Source of the DNA: Lobulomyces angularis
Lineage: Eukaryota > Chytridiomycota > Chytridiomycetes > Lobulomycetales > Lobulomycetaceae
DNA: 60,094 nt
Reading direction: 5' to 3'
Assembly: GCA_027604685.1 (NCBI GenBank)
Contig: JADHYX010000102.1
Location: 1 to 60,094, forward strand
The number at the start of each line of letters is the position of its first letter. Position 1 is the stretch's first letter. The notes under the pieces were generated by a model. It was not told the origin of the DNA and made no database searches. It saw only the letters and a program-made list of their open reading frames with translations. A program made the position numbers and the translations under genes. Shown one piece after another: positions 1 through 10,486 of the stretch.

Positions 1-3000
1 CTGAAGCTGAAGTAATAGCTGATGAACCTGCTGCTGAAGCAGAAGTTATAGTTGATGAACCTGCTGCTGAAGCAGAAATTATAGTTGATGAACCTGCTGC
101 TGAAGCTGAAGAAACAGTTGATAAAGCTGTTGTTGAAGAAGTAATAGTTAATGAACCTGTAGAAGCTGAAGTAATAATTGATAAACCTGCTGTTGAAGCT
201 GAAGTAATAATTGATGAACCTGCTGTTGAAGCTGAAGCAGTTGTTGATGAACCTGCTGCTGAAGCAATTGTTGATGAACCTGTTGAAGCTGAAGTAATAA
301 TTGATGAACCTGCTGCTGAAGCTGAAGAAATAGTTGATAAAGCTGTTGTTGAAGGAGCAATTGTTGATGAACCTGTTGAAGCTGAAGTAATCATTGATGA
401 ACCTGCTGTTGAAGCTGACGTTATAGTTGATGAACCTGTTGTTGAAGCAATTGTTGATGAACCTGTTGAAACTGAAGTTATAGTTGATGAACCTGCTGCT
501 GAAGCTGAAGAAACAGTTGATAAAGCTGTAGTTGAAGAAGCAATTGTTGATGTACCTGCTACTGAAGCTGAAGTAATAGTTGATGAACCTGCTGTTGAAG
601 CTGACGTTATAGTTGATGAACCTGTTGTTGAAGCAATTGTTGATGAACCTGTTGAAACTGAAGTTATAGTTGATGAACCTGCTGCTGAAGCTGAAGTAAT
701 AGTTGATAAAGCTGTTGTTGAAGAAGAAATTGTTGATGAACCTGTTGCAGCTGAAGTAATAGTTGATGAACCTGCTGCTGAAGCTGAAGAAACGGTTGAT
801 AAAGCTGTTAATGAAGAAGTAAATGTTGATAAAGCTGTCGTTGATGCTGAATTAGTAGTTGATGAACCTGCTGCTGAAGATACGGTTGATAAAACTGTTG
901 TTGAAGAAACGGTTGAAAAAACTGTTGTTGAAGAAGCAATTGTTGATGAACCTGCTGTTGAAACTGAAGAAGCAGTTGAAAAAGCTGTTGATGAAGAAGT
1001 AAATGTTGATAAAGCTGTTGTTGAAGATGCAATTGTTGATGAACCTGCTGTTGATGCTGAAGTAATAATTGACAAAGTTGTTGTTGAAGATGCAATTGTT
1101 GATGAACCTGCTGTTGATGCTGAAGTAATAGTTGATAAAGCTGTTGTTGAAGCAATTGTTGATGAACTTGTTGAAGCTGAAGTAGTACTTGATGAACCTG
1201 CTGCTGAAGCTGAAGTTATAGTTGATGAACCTGCTGCTGAAGCTGAAGAAACAGTTGATAAAGCTGTTGTTGAAGGAGCAATTGTTGATGAACCTGTTGA
1301 AGCTGAAGTAATAATTGATAAACCTGCTGTTGAAGCTGTAGTTATAGTTGATGAACCTGCTGCTGAAGCAATTGTTGATGTACCTGTTGAAGCTGAAGTA
1401 ATATTTGATGAACCTGCTGCTGAAGCTGAAGAAACAGTTGATAAAGCTGTTGTTGAAGGAGCAATAGTTAATGAACCTGTTGAAGCTGAAGTAATCATTG
1501 ATGAACCTGCTGTTGAAGCTGAAGTTATAGTTGATGAACCTGCTGCTGAAGCTGAAGTAATAGTTGATAAAGCTGTTCTTGAAGAAGCAACTGTTGAAGA
1601 ACCTGTTGAAGCTGAAGTAGTACTTGATGAACCTGCTGCTGAAGCTAAAGAAACAGTTGAAAAAGCTGTTGTTGAAGAAACAGTTGTTGAAGAACCTGCT
1701 GTTGAAGTTGAAGTAATTGCTGATGAACTTGTTGTTGAAGCTGGAGAAACAGTTGATAAAGCTGTAGTTGAAGAAGCAGTTGTTGATGAACCTGTTGAAG
1801 CTGAAGTAATTGTTGATGAACGTGCTGCTGAAGCTGAAGCAATTGTTCCAGTATTTAATGCAGAAACTTTACAGTTAGAACGGCTTGAACCAGATGCTGA
1901 CGGTTTTTCAGGAACAGTTAACGATTCTGTATTCAAAGGAAATGAATTTTCCACTGACAGTTATAAAAGTAATGTTGCAGTTGAGCCGCCTATTTCTGAA
2001 AGCGTTTCAGCTGAAAAGAAGTTTGTAAAAGAAAGTGGCTCGCCTGAAAAATCAAGTTGGTTATCACATATATTTGGGAAAAAAAAAGGATTAGAAACTA
2101 AAACAGATGATGGTAAGGATGATGATAATAGTGCTTTAGTGCCAGAAAAAGGAGCGGTTTTGTCCGAAACTAAAAAAGAGATAGATGCGACAGTTAAGAA
2201 CGTAAACAATGTTGTAATATTCACTAAAAAAAATCTGGAGTTTTCAAATGATGAGAAAAGCCCAGGATCAAATTCCGCAATTATCCCATCATCAGAAATA
2301 TCCAAAGGAGCACAGCGTAATGCAGAAGTAAATAATTTTGAAAGTACCGAGTTTGTGGGCAGAGTTAAAGTGGCAAAACGTGATGCTAGCAGCATTTCTA
2401 ACCAAAAGAAAGAATCCATAGTAAAAGAAATACTTCCTTCTATAGGAGAGAGAAAGAAACTTTTTGAAACTGGATTGAAACCAAAAATTAAGGAAAGCTT
2501 GCCCATAGAAGCAAAAGGTAAAAAATCCTCCACGGGAGGTTGGTTTAGCAAACTTGTTAACAAAGGTAATAGCAAGCCTACAGGGGAAAATACTTTCACA
2601 ATTTCAACTAGTAAAGATTCTTCAGGTAATTTTATTTTACTTTTAATGATCTCACTTCTTTTGTTTAGAGCCTAAGCCTGTTCAGATGATCTCCCAAGAA
2701 TCTGGTCCTAATGGTACAAAAACTGTAACAAAACGACTAGTTAAGAGGATTAGCCGTTTAGCCCATGATGGAAGCGAGACTGTTGAAGAACTTCCGTTAG
2801 AGAAAGTGGACAAAACTCCATCAGATGTGAAAACAGTGGTTAGAAAAACAGTCGTAAAGAAAAGCAGTGGAGTTTTGGTCAGTTCTGAAGACAAAACAAC
2901 ACAGGAAGGGCCAACTCCTTCCGCATCCAGTAAATTGACAAAAAGAATTATTCGACGAGTTACCAGAACAGGTATATAATTATAATTTTCTTTTTTTAAT

Positions 3001-3425
3001 GCCTCGACAGTAAACAATGGTGAACCTGAGGTGATAGAAACTGTCGAAGAAGTTCCCATAGATGAAATTCCTGAACAAACAGAATTTAAAGGTATCCTAT
3101 ATATATATTGCTATTTAATTTTGTTGCCCAAGGTCAACCTATCGTTACTAGAAAAATCATTCGTAGGGTAATCAGAAAGAGTGGTGGAGTGGACCAGGAA
3201 ATAAGTAAATCTGTTACCACTATTTCTCCTGATGGTAGCGAAAAAACAGAAAATTTTGATAAAAGAAGAAAGAGTAAAGAGAGATCTAGAGAGAGAACTC
3301 CAATTTCCAACCTTTGGAAGCGATCCAATGAGGACATCAAAAAAAAAAAGTCTGGGGATTTTAAATCTGGAGACGAGGAAGAAACCAGAGGCAGAAAGTT
3401 AAACAATGTTCCTTGGAGACCTTAA
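1..3425 (+). CDS. Acidic tandem-repeat protein with basic-repeat tail (5' partial)
   Basis: The frame is open from base 3, so the gene starts before the window. Exons by splice motif and phase: <1-2625, 2669-2971, 3011-3091, 3133-3425; the three introns are 43, 39 and 41 bp and all phase 1. About 1,100 residues are visible. Residues 1 to about 615 are a degenerate 11-15-residue repeat built on EAEVIVDEPAAEAEE-type units, almost only E, A, V, I, D and P. The rest is a Lys/Ser-rich region with three Trp-centred patches (SSWLSHIFGKKK, GGWFSKLVNKGN, ISNLWKRSNED). The C-terminus has three related basic motifs (TVTKRLVKRISR, LTKRIIRRVTR, VTRKIIRRVIRK), each followed or preceded by acidic DGSE stretches. 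No signal peptide can be judged and no enzyme domain is visible. I do not recognise the family. A cytoskeletal or membrane-skeleton scaffold is a guess from composition only. Confidence 0.75.
3..1845 (+). repeat. Coding tandem-repeat array (GAA GCT GAA GTA..GTT GAT GAA CCT units)
   Basis: About 1.8 kb of degenerate tandem units of 33-48 bp, written largely as GAA/GCT/GTT/GAT/CCT codons. All units stay in one forward frame (codons start at positions divisible by 3), so unit-number changes preserve the frame. Units differ mainly by A/V and D/K swaps (VDEPAAEAEE versus VDKAVVEEAI). The array probably continues upstream of base 1. Confidence 0.9.
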
Positions 3426-4045
3426 ACTGATTGTTTTTTTGTAATTTAAACGAATCTCATATTTTCATATTTTCTCTGTTTTTTTTATTTAATTTTTGCT
3501 TAAAAAATATTGTAGATTTATTAGATTTTTGTTTTCAGTTTATTAAGTAGGTTTATTTAGAATTATGAAATTACTAAGAAAAAGTTATTTGATTAAATGG
3601 AATTTTCTTTAGAAAAAATGCACTGTTTAAACCACATTGTTCTAAAAATAATGCTAAAATTTCTGACTTTCTTTGGTAAGATTTTTTGAGAGTCAACTTT
3701 TTACTTTCTATTTCCGCTTACGTTACCTTCAGTTATTGATCGAATCTTAATACATACTTTAACACTCTGCCAAAGTTGAAAGCTCAGATACAATTTTGGA
3801 TACTTAAAATATTCAATTTTTTAATTACAGAAAATTAAAATTTCAAAAAACAAAAAAGTATCAATTTTTTCAACAAGCAAACTTTTTGTTATTTTAATTT
3901 CATTGTTTAACTGGAACTAGGTATGAAAACTCTTTGAATTTTTGACTTATTTCTAGGATATTTGTTTTATCCGGATATATATTTTTTGATGCAATTATTG
4001 AATTTTTATTGTAATTGATTAATTCGTTTTTTTTTGTAGACAATA
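3426..4045. other. Intergenic, AT-rich
   Basis: 620 bp of AT-rich sequence with T-runs between the repeat-protein stop and the SCAMP start. It presumably holds the 3' end of one gene and the promoter of the next. No ORF, RNA gene or repeat was seen. Confidence 0.6.
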
Positions 4046-5352
4046 ATGAGTAATCCGTTTATGTTAGAATCCGAAATGGATTCTGATAATCCTTTTGCCG
4101 ATCCTTCAGTAAACCAAGCTTTAACATCAAACTATACAACTGTCGATGCTAGGGAATCAGTTGAAATTGAGTTATCATCAGCATCGACTTCACATGATGC
4201 TGATAAACATTATGATGGAGATTTATCCAATAAAAAGCAACCGACAAACTTTGATCATTTAAGCAAACGAGAAGAAGAATTAAAGAGAAGAGAAGAAGAG
4301 TTAGCCCAGCGAGAGAGAGCGTTAAGGAGTGAGCAGGATTCAATGCGACAACATGGTATATTTACCTTTTTCTTTATTATTTTAATATGCTTAACTTATA
4401 GGCTTTCATCCTCCAAATTGGCCATTTTTTTACCCTGTATTTATTTGATTGATAAATTTATTATGTTTAACCAGTATTTAGTATATATATTTAGATATCA
4501 ATGAAGAAATTCCTGAAATTCATAGAGGAACAGTTTCAAAAATTTATAAATTTTGGTATAATGTCTTTTTTTTTTAATTAATTTTATGATAAAGGCTCGC
4601 AACTGTTGGAAATTTATTATTTAATATGCTAGTATGCTTCATATTACTAGTTTCGCCTACAGCAAATGGAGGTAATACTATTAGGAAGGTTTAATATTTT
4701 TTTGTATTAGGAGCCCAATCTCCTACTGTTGCTACTGATTTTGGAGTTGCATTAATGTACTGCTTTACTATAACCGCTGCTTCATTTTTTCTCTGGTATC
4801 GTCCGATTTACAACGGCTATATGAAGGAAAACTCTTTATACTTCAGTAGGTGAAAGTTATACTTATTTGTATTTTTATTTTTTAAGTGATATATTTGATA
4901 TTTGGCGGCTTCCACGTATTATTTTGTTTTTATATGGCTTTAGGGTTTGCCACCAGTGGGAGTGCAGGTTTTATTAACTTGCTTGGTGCATTTGCTGCTG
5001 GAAAAGGTGAGAAGTCAATCATTAGATGTTTTTCTCTATTAACGATAGAATTTTTTTTTCATCTTAGTATTTGGTGGAGTAATGTGTATAATTGACTTTG
5101 CAGTTTGGCTTACATTGGGTTTCGTTGGCTTGTGGACTTGGAAAGATGTTCATCATCATTATAGAGCAGGTTGAATAAAACTTAATTTCAAATTTTTTAA
5201 TATATTTATAAGCTGGTTACACTGTTGAAAGTGCAAGGAATGAGGCAGTCAAAGTTGGTGCTAGAAGTGGAGGTAAGATTGCAAACTAAAAATATAGTTT
5301 ATTTTTTTTAGCTGTTGGAGCTATGGCAAGCGCAGCTGCTGGGAGAGTTTAA
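4046..5352 (+). CDS. Secretory carrier-associated membrane protein (SCAMP)
   Basis: Nine exons: 4046-4355, 4402-4436, 4482-4555, 4595-4671, 4711-4846, 4887-5006, 5068-5169, 5213-5272, 5312-5352; every junction is GT-AG and phases match. SCAMPs are four-pass membrane proteins of post-Golgi and endosomal recycling vesicles. Visible hallmarks: N-terminal NPF motifs (MSNPF, DNPF) that in this family bind EH-domain proteins; a charged coiled coil (KREEELKRREEELAQRERAL); the PPNWP/FYP entry segment; then four hydrophobic segments with the family motif WYRPIYN between TM2 and TM3. The C-terminus is a short Ala/Gly-rich cytosolic tail. About 310 residues, normal for the family. SCAMPs are known from animals and plants and are patchy in fungi, which supports an early-diverging lineage. 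Confidence 0.93.
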
Positions 5353-6065
5353 AATTTTTTTTTTGTTTTAGTTTTTTTACCCATAGAAGAGATTCTTATC
5401 TTCGTTTTTACACATATACAATACAACTTGATGATTTTTTTCTTTCGCGAGTTTACATTGTTCTTTTTCAAGCTGAAAATTATTTAATTAGGGAATAACA
5501 CATACTGTACAAAAGTTTTTTCCACTATACATTCAGGTCTTAATGCAGAACAAAGATAGCATTAAGTTTTACACTATTTTTCCTATTTATTACTCAACCT
5601 AATTTCAATTCTTAATGTAGAAAAATTTGAAACTGAAGATGAATATAAAAGCGAATAAAAACCTAATTTAAAGGATAAATAAGTGACAAAGATATTAACT
5701 ACAGTTGAAAGCCATTAGTTGATAGTTTAAAAAACTTTATGTAGTTATTTCAAATGATTTAAGTTTAACAGTGGAGAATGTCAATTTTAATAGTTGCGAT
5801 CAAGTTGAAAATTTCTGACAACAAATTTTATTTTTGATGTTCTAGGACTTTGTAAAAAAAAGGAAATATTATTTTTGATTACGATTGTTACTTCATAATT
5901 CAATTTCCAAATCATCCCAAACTTCCGTTCATAGTGCATCTCAAATTACAGGTACATCTAAGTAACAATAGGTCCCAGTTTTATCTATTTTTAAAAAATT
6001 AATTTGAGGTAATTTAATTTCGTATTGAAATAGTGGTCCATTTAAACACATAGAATGAAACTCCC
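5353..6065. other. Intergenic, tail-to-tail spacer
   Basis: About 710 bp of AT-rich sequence between the convergent SCAMP and DPH6-like genes. No supportable ORF, tRNA or repeat was seen. Confidence 0.55.
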
Positions 6066-6982
6066 CTATTGAAACAAGAAGTATTTTTTTGCAATTTTTA
6101 AAAAATAGTATGGAACAGTTAAATTACCATTTTCTCCGCATAAATCTACGTTGTATTTTTCGCTACATCGTTGCAATGTCTCAAAAAATATCCAGTCAAA
6201 TTTTTTACCAATGTAGCTTTTAATTAGGTTTAATTCATTACGTTCATCCTTGTCTTTAACTTCCTTTTCCTCTGGGAGAAATTGAAATTTTGAAAGGTTA
6301 ATACAGGTTATAAACACAGACAATTTATAATGATCAAGAACAAGATCCCAAATTTTTTTGCGATCGCAATCCCACAATGGACAGAATATTTTAATACCAG
6401 CTTTTTCCGTAGCGTTGAACATGAAATTATTGCAAACCTTTATTAATTAGGAAAAAAAAAAAGCTTCATGGCTTACATTCATCATGTCGCCTTCAAGTAA
6501 TTAATATATTTAATAAAAGCTAAAGGAGCAACTTACCTGTCACCAATACATCAACATTTAAAGATTTTATAGCTTCCGCATAAGCTTTGCATAAAATATA
6601 AAGTAATAAGTTAAAAAATTCTTCTAAGAAGATAAAAATATTACATTCCAGGTAGTTAGGGCCACTAATCTCAATAAATTTATGATTCAAATTTAGTGAC
6701 TTTCCAATATCTTTTAAAAGAGGTAGAGGATGTGATAAAAAGGAAGGGTCTTTTGGATGAAAAGTAACTAAAGTAGTAAAAATAAATTCAGAGTTTAAAT
6801 CTAAAGTTTTAGTAAAATCGTGAGAAAAGTTTAAATAATCCTTGTACTCGATTTTAGTTACTTTATCCAACAGCAAATGTAAAGTTAAAGTGGAATCTTT
6901 TCCTGTTATTTATCAAATTAATTAAACTTCATAGTTTTAAATAAAAACAACCTCCAGTATAGCAAAGAGCAACTTTTTTCAT
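6066..6982 (-). CDS. DPH6: Diphthine--ammonia ligase-like (DPH6, ATP_bind_4 family)
   Basis: Exons on the minus strand: 6982-6952, 6902-6537, 6490-6477, 6437-6066, giving about 260 residues. DPH6 performs the last ATP-dependent amidation that makes diphthamide on a histidine of elongation factor 2. The start MKKVALCYTGGKDST is the PP-loop nucleotide-binding signature. Further family marks are VLVTGDMMN after the second intron, KIFCPLWDCDRKKIW in the middle and CGENG near the C-terminus. The third exon is only 14 nt and encodes most of GDMMN; removing it destroys the frame and the motif. A charged insert (about 20 residues, EEKEVKDKDERNE) precedes the usual YIGKK segment. The neighbouring RING gene is divergent across 323 bp. 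Confidence 0.85.
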
Positions 6983-7305
6983 CTAATTTGCGTTGTATAA
7001 ATTAATATTATGTTTTTATATATTTTATGTTTTAAAAAAAAATCGGAAATTGTGCTTTTAGGCTTCTTATTTAGCTGGTAGAACATTTATCATAAAATTC
7101 TAAAACAATTTTAGTTCTTAAATTGAAGAACTGTTATTAAGAGGTATAATTTTTTTTGATAATTTCAAACCAACACTTAATCATTTAGAAATTTTTATGT
7201 TTTTTGTAACTTCCAAAATTTTGTTTTAAATTGTTTTAAACAGGAGTTAACTAAAAAAAAAACTTCATAAACTTGTTTTAAACAGAAGGTAAAACAATTG
7301 AAAAA
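6983..7305. promoter_or_regulatory. Shared divergent spacer DPH6-like / RBR gene
   Basis: 323 bp between two head-to-head start codons, very AT-rich. It must hold both promoters, possibly shared. No specific binding motif could be assigned. Confidence 0.4.
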
Positions 7306-8247
7306 ATGCAACAACTTAATTTAAAAAATGTATTACAGATTTGCCCTGAATTCAAAAATACCAGATCATATCAAGAATGCAGCCTGCAACTTCTTAAACA
7401 CTTCTATCCTAATAAAACCTTTCATTTTTTGACGGAATTATTAGTACAGAACAATGGTCAGTTATTACTTACTTTTGTGGAGTTAATAAAGCTGGAAAAA
7501 ACCCAATTTATTAATGTAAATCTACAAAGACACTACTTAAGGGAAAAAGAAAGGAAAATTAAAGTCAATCAAACCCTTAACACTAATGAAGTATTTACAA
7601 AAGATGTTTTTTGGATCAGAAGTGTCATCGAAAATTTCCATGAATGCGATTGTTGTATTTCTATTTGCATGGTGCATGAGGTTTAATATAAATAATAAGT
7701 AAAATGATTTTGTGCATTAATTTAAAGAAAAATTAATAGACAATTTTTTGCAATAATGGTCACTGTTTTTGTTTTGTCTGTTTAAAAAAATATTGTGAAA
7801 CTTTAATTACTTCAAAAAAATTTCATTTTATATGCTTTTCCACAAAAAGTTGTTCTGCTTTACTTCCAGATGGTGTAATAGAAAGTGCGATTCCAGATAC
7901 ATATACAATTTTGAAAAGTTTGAGAAACACTGAGGTAATCTTCATTAATTTTGATTGAAACTTTGAATGGTTAGGGCATTGAACAAAAAATTGAAGTGTC
8001 TCACAAAGTTGCGGAAGAGCTAACCAGAAAATTTTTAAGAAACTGTCCAAATTGCAGAGTACCCTATTTTAGAGATGGAGGATGTGTAAAAAATTTAAAA
8101 CATATTCGTCATTTGTTAAATATTATTTTTTAATTAATGTAGGATAACATGCGTTGTCTACTATGTCATCATCATTTTACGTATCCTTATAAAGTTGATG
8201 TTACAAAGGAAGTGGATAAGTTTCACCAACTTTTGAAAAAATACTGA
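7306..8247 (+). CDS. RNF216/TRIAD3-like RBR E3 ubiquitin ligase (compact)
   Basis: Four exons: 7306-7680, 7740-7934, 7975-8085, 8143-8247; all phase 0, 261 residues. RING1 spans about residues 114-165 (CDCC, then CNNGHCFCFVC, ending in a Cys pair near KSCSALL). After a helical linker comes NCPNC...DGGCDNMRCLLCHHHF, the RING2-like signature in which the GGC cysteine would be the thioester-forming residue of RBR ligases. The linker pattern (ALLPDGVIESAIPDT..., then AEELTRKFLRNCPNC) resembles RNF216/TRIAD3. I see only one zinc-binding module after RING1, where RBR proteins normally have both an IBR and a RING2. The N-terminal about 110 residues are helical and unassigned. Family call is firm; the exact orthologue is less so. 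Confidence 0.82.
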
Positions 8248-8940
8248 GTTTCTGCACTTATATTATAATATAGTTCTTAACATCTTTATTTTTATATGTT
8301 TGTGGATGTTTTTAACCATTATGGAAGCGTGTTCAATAAAATCATGTTAATTAAAAAAATTTGCAAAAAACTTATATACAGACTTGATTACCATAAAATT
8401 TCTTAAATCTCATTACTGCAAAAAATCTTAAATGGGATTGAATTAGATAACATCGAGAAAGACGAATTAAACCAGTAGTATTTATTTTTTTTTAATAAAA
8501 TCTTATAGAAAGAAATGTTGATTCAAGCTATCGCAATTGCAGATAATATCTGAGGAATACTGCAGTAAGAAATATTTTTGTACTTGCTAATACATGTGGT
8601 TTTAAAACGAAGTAATAAATAAAAATTAAGCACTGGTTTTATTTAGTGCTCGTGGGATATTATCTTTTTAAACATATTATATTTTTTCAAACTATGATTG
8701 CAAAAAAATTCTTAAAAACTATAAATAGAGAAGAAAAATAAACTTTTTTTTATTCAAATCGCTAAATGCAAAAGCATTCCTGTAATAAAACCAACTTTAC
8801 TAATGTATTTATTGGAACATCTAATCTATATGGAAAAATGGAAAATTTAGTTTACACTGCAAATCGAATAACTAACTATTCATACAACTCATTTTTTTAA
8901 GTAATTTATTTTAAACTACCCTAACCAAAACAAATGGAGT
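8248..8940. other. Intergenic upstream of Fanzor relic
   Basis: About 690 bp of AT-rich sequence with short disrupted frames. It could include the left end of the Fanzor-bearing element, but I could not identify inverted repeats or a boundary. Confidence 0.4.
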
Positions 8941-10330
8941 ATGATTAATGTTGATTTTTTTACTAGAATATACAAGTTTTCAAATCATTCAATAAAAACA
9001 ACAGAAACTAGTACTGGAAAAATTTCTATTATTAGTGAATTACTAAAGGAGTATATTGAAAAATATAAAACTGAATTTGGCTACATACAAGAAAATGTCA
9101 AGTACTTCGATCAAATCGCTTTGTATCAAGCTAATAAAATACTTGCAAATTATACTGTTTCAATTCAAGAACATTTTGTTCCTAAACTTAAAATATTTAT
9201 TTCAAACTTGATTATTCAAAAACAATTATCGTTTATACCTGAAAACATGCTAAAAAGAGATTAGATAAGCATTTTTCAAGCAAGAAATAGGTTAGTGCAA
9301 AAAATAATTTTAGAATACATTACAGTTAACAATGAGTTGAATGAATACGAGCTTAGTATTGTTAAACTTTTAAGAAATATATTACCTGAAATAATTGAAA
9401 AGAATTCTATTACTTACTCTGTTCATAGTACTTTTAAATGTTTTGATCCATTATAAACTTGGATTATTATATAAACAGCATCAACTAAAACAATTTAACG
9501 TATTCCCATTATCTATTCCAACTATACCAAGACATATTCGATTTGACACTAACATTTTAATTAAAGTGGTATTAGGATTAGGAAGTGAAATAACAATGGG
9601 AACTCTAAATGTAAAAGATAATTTGGAAGAGATTTGGAACCAATTTATTTAATTTGAAAAAGAAACCATTCAAATCAAGAAATGGAATGGTTTTTTCCGG
9701 TTAATCGAAACAGATGGAGTTTTAACAACTGTTTGTTTAGAAGACATTACTGCAAACAATAAAAAAAAAAGAGAAAGGGAAAAAAAAGAAAAAAACCAGA
9801 CGACATACCAATTATTCAAACCAAAAAGGAAGAACAACCCAAAGATAGTAAACCGAAAAAAAAGATTTAACTTCAGAATATTTTCAAGACAATATTTTAA
9901 AGGAAAATCATGTTTACATTGATCCAAATAAGAGAGACTTATTATATTGTTTGGGTAAATCATCTAGATAAAAACAAATTAATAAAAATTATTTAATATT
10001 TTTTATAATGGGTGGAATGAGAAACTTAGATTTACTCAAATGCAAAGAAGGCAGGAAATTAGATCTAACCATTATGAATTTATTAGAAGAAAGTTAGAAA
10101 ATGATAATAAATTTTTACTAAAGCAAGAAGTTTATGGAAAGAATGGTTTAAAAAATTTTAATTTACCTATTCCATCACGAAAGCAACTTGATCCAGTTGC
10201 ATATAATCTTTATTAAAAGGATTACCTTTATCGTTTTACTTAATAGGATTTACACTACAAAAACTCATTATTTAGAAAATTGAAAGTACTTTATTACATG
10301 GTGCTAGACAAAAAAAAACTTTATTTAAGT
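8941..10330 (+). pseudogene. Degenerate Fanzor (TnpB-like, OMEGA-type nuclease) relic
   Basis: Read across frames, this stretch spells a Fanzor-like protein. An N-terminal helical region (ALYQANKILANYTVSIQEHF) is followed by FNVFPLSIPTIPRHIRFDT, then FFRLIETDGVLTTV. The RuvC-I motif YIDPNKRDLLYC has its catalytic Asp codon at 9921-9923. Next come LRFTQMQRRQEIRS and SLFRKLKVL. Fanzors are eukaryotic relatives of transposon TnpB, cutting DNA guided by an omega RNA; several are described in chytrid fungi. The copy is dead. There is a stop near 9262, a frame change near 9448, a stop near 9650, another frame change near 9905 and stops after 9967. None of these can be removed by a GT-AG intron I could find. 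The zinc ribbon and RuvC-III end are not seen before the next gene at 10487, so it is also 3' truncated. Confidence 0.72.
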
Positions 10331-10486
10331 AGATAATCCATAGGTTTTTTCTTAAATAGTTTTCGCTATTTTAATTTTAATTGGTGTTTGATTTTTTTGA
10401 ATCACCTAGCGGTAAATGTTCCAAACACGAGTTATAAGACAATGAATGTATTACAAAATGAATAACAAAACAACAAAAACCCTTAG

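Noticed and set aside
148..1842. Minus-strand Gln/Leu-rich open frames over the 5' repeat array
   Set aside because: They are the reverse complement of the EAEV/DEPA repeat. The forward frame is open for over 2.6 kb and runs into spliced unique exons; the minus frames are short and broken.
1961..2599. 212-residue minus-strand open frame
   Set aside because: It is antisense to the real exon of the repeat protein and is rich in F/S/L, typical of antisense of K/E-rich coding sequence.
9670..9963. Minus-strand 97-residue open frame
   Set aside because: It lies antisense to the Fanzor RuvC-I segment and has no protein-like features beyond F/L richness.
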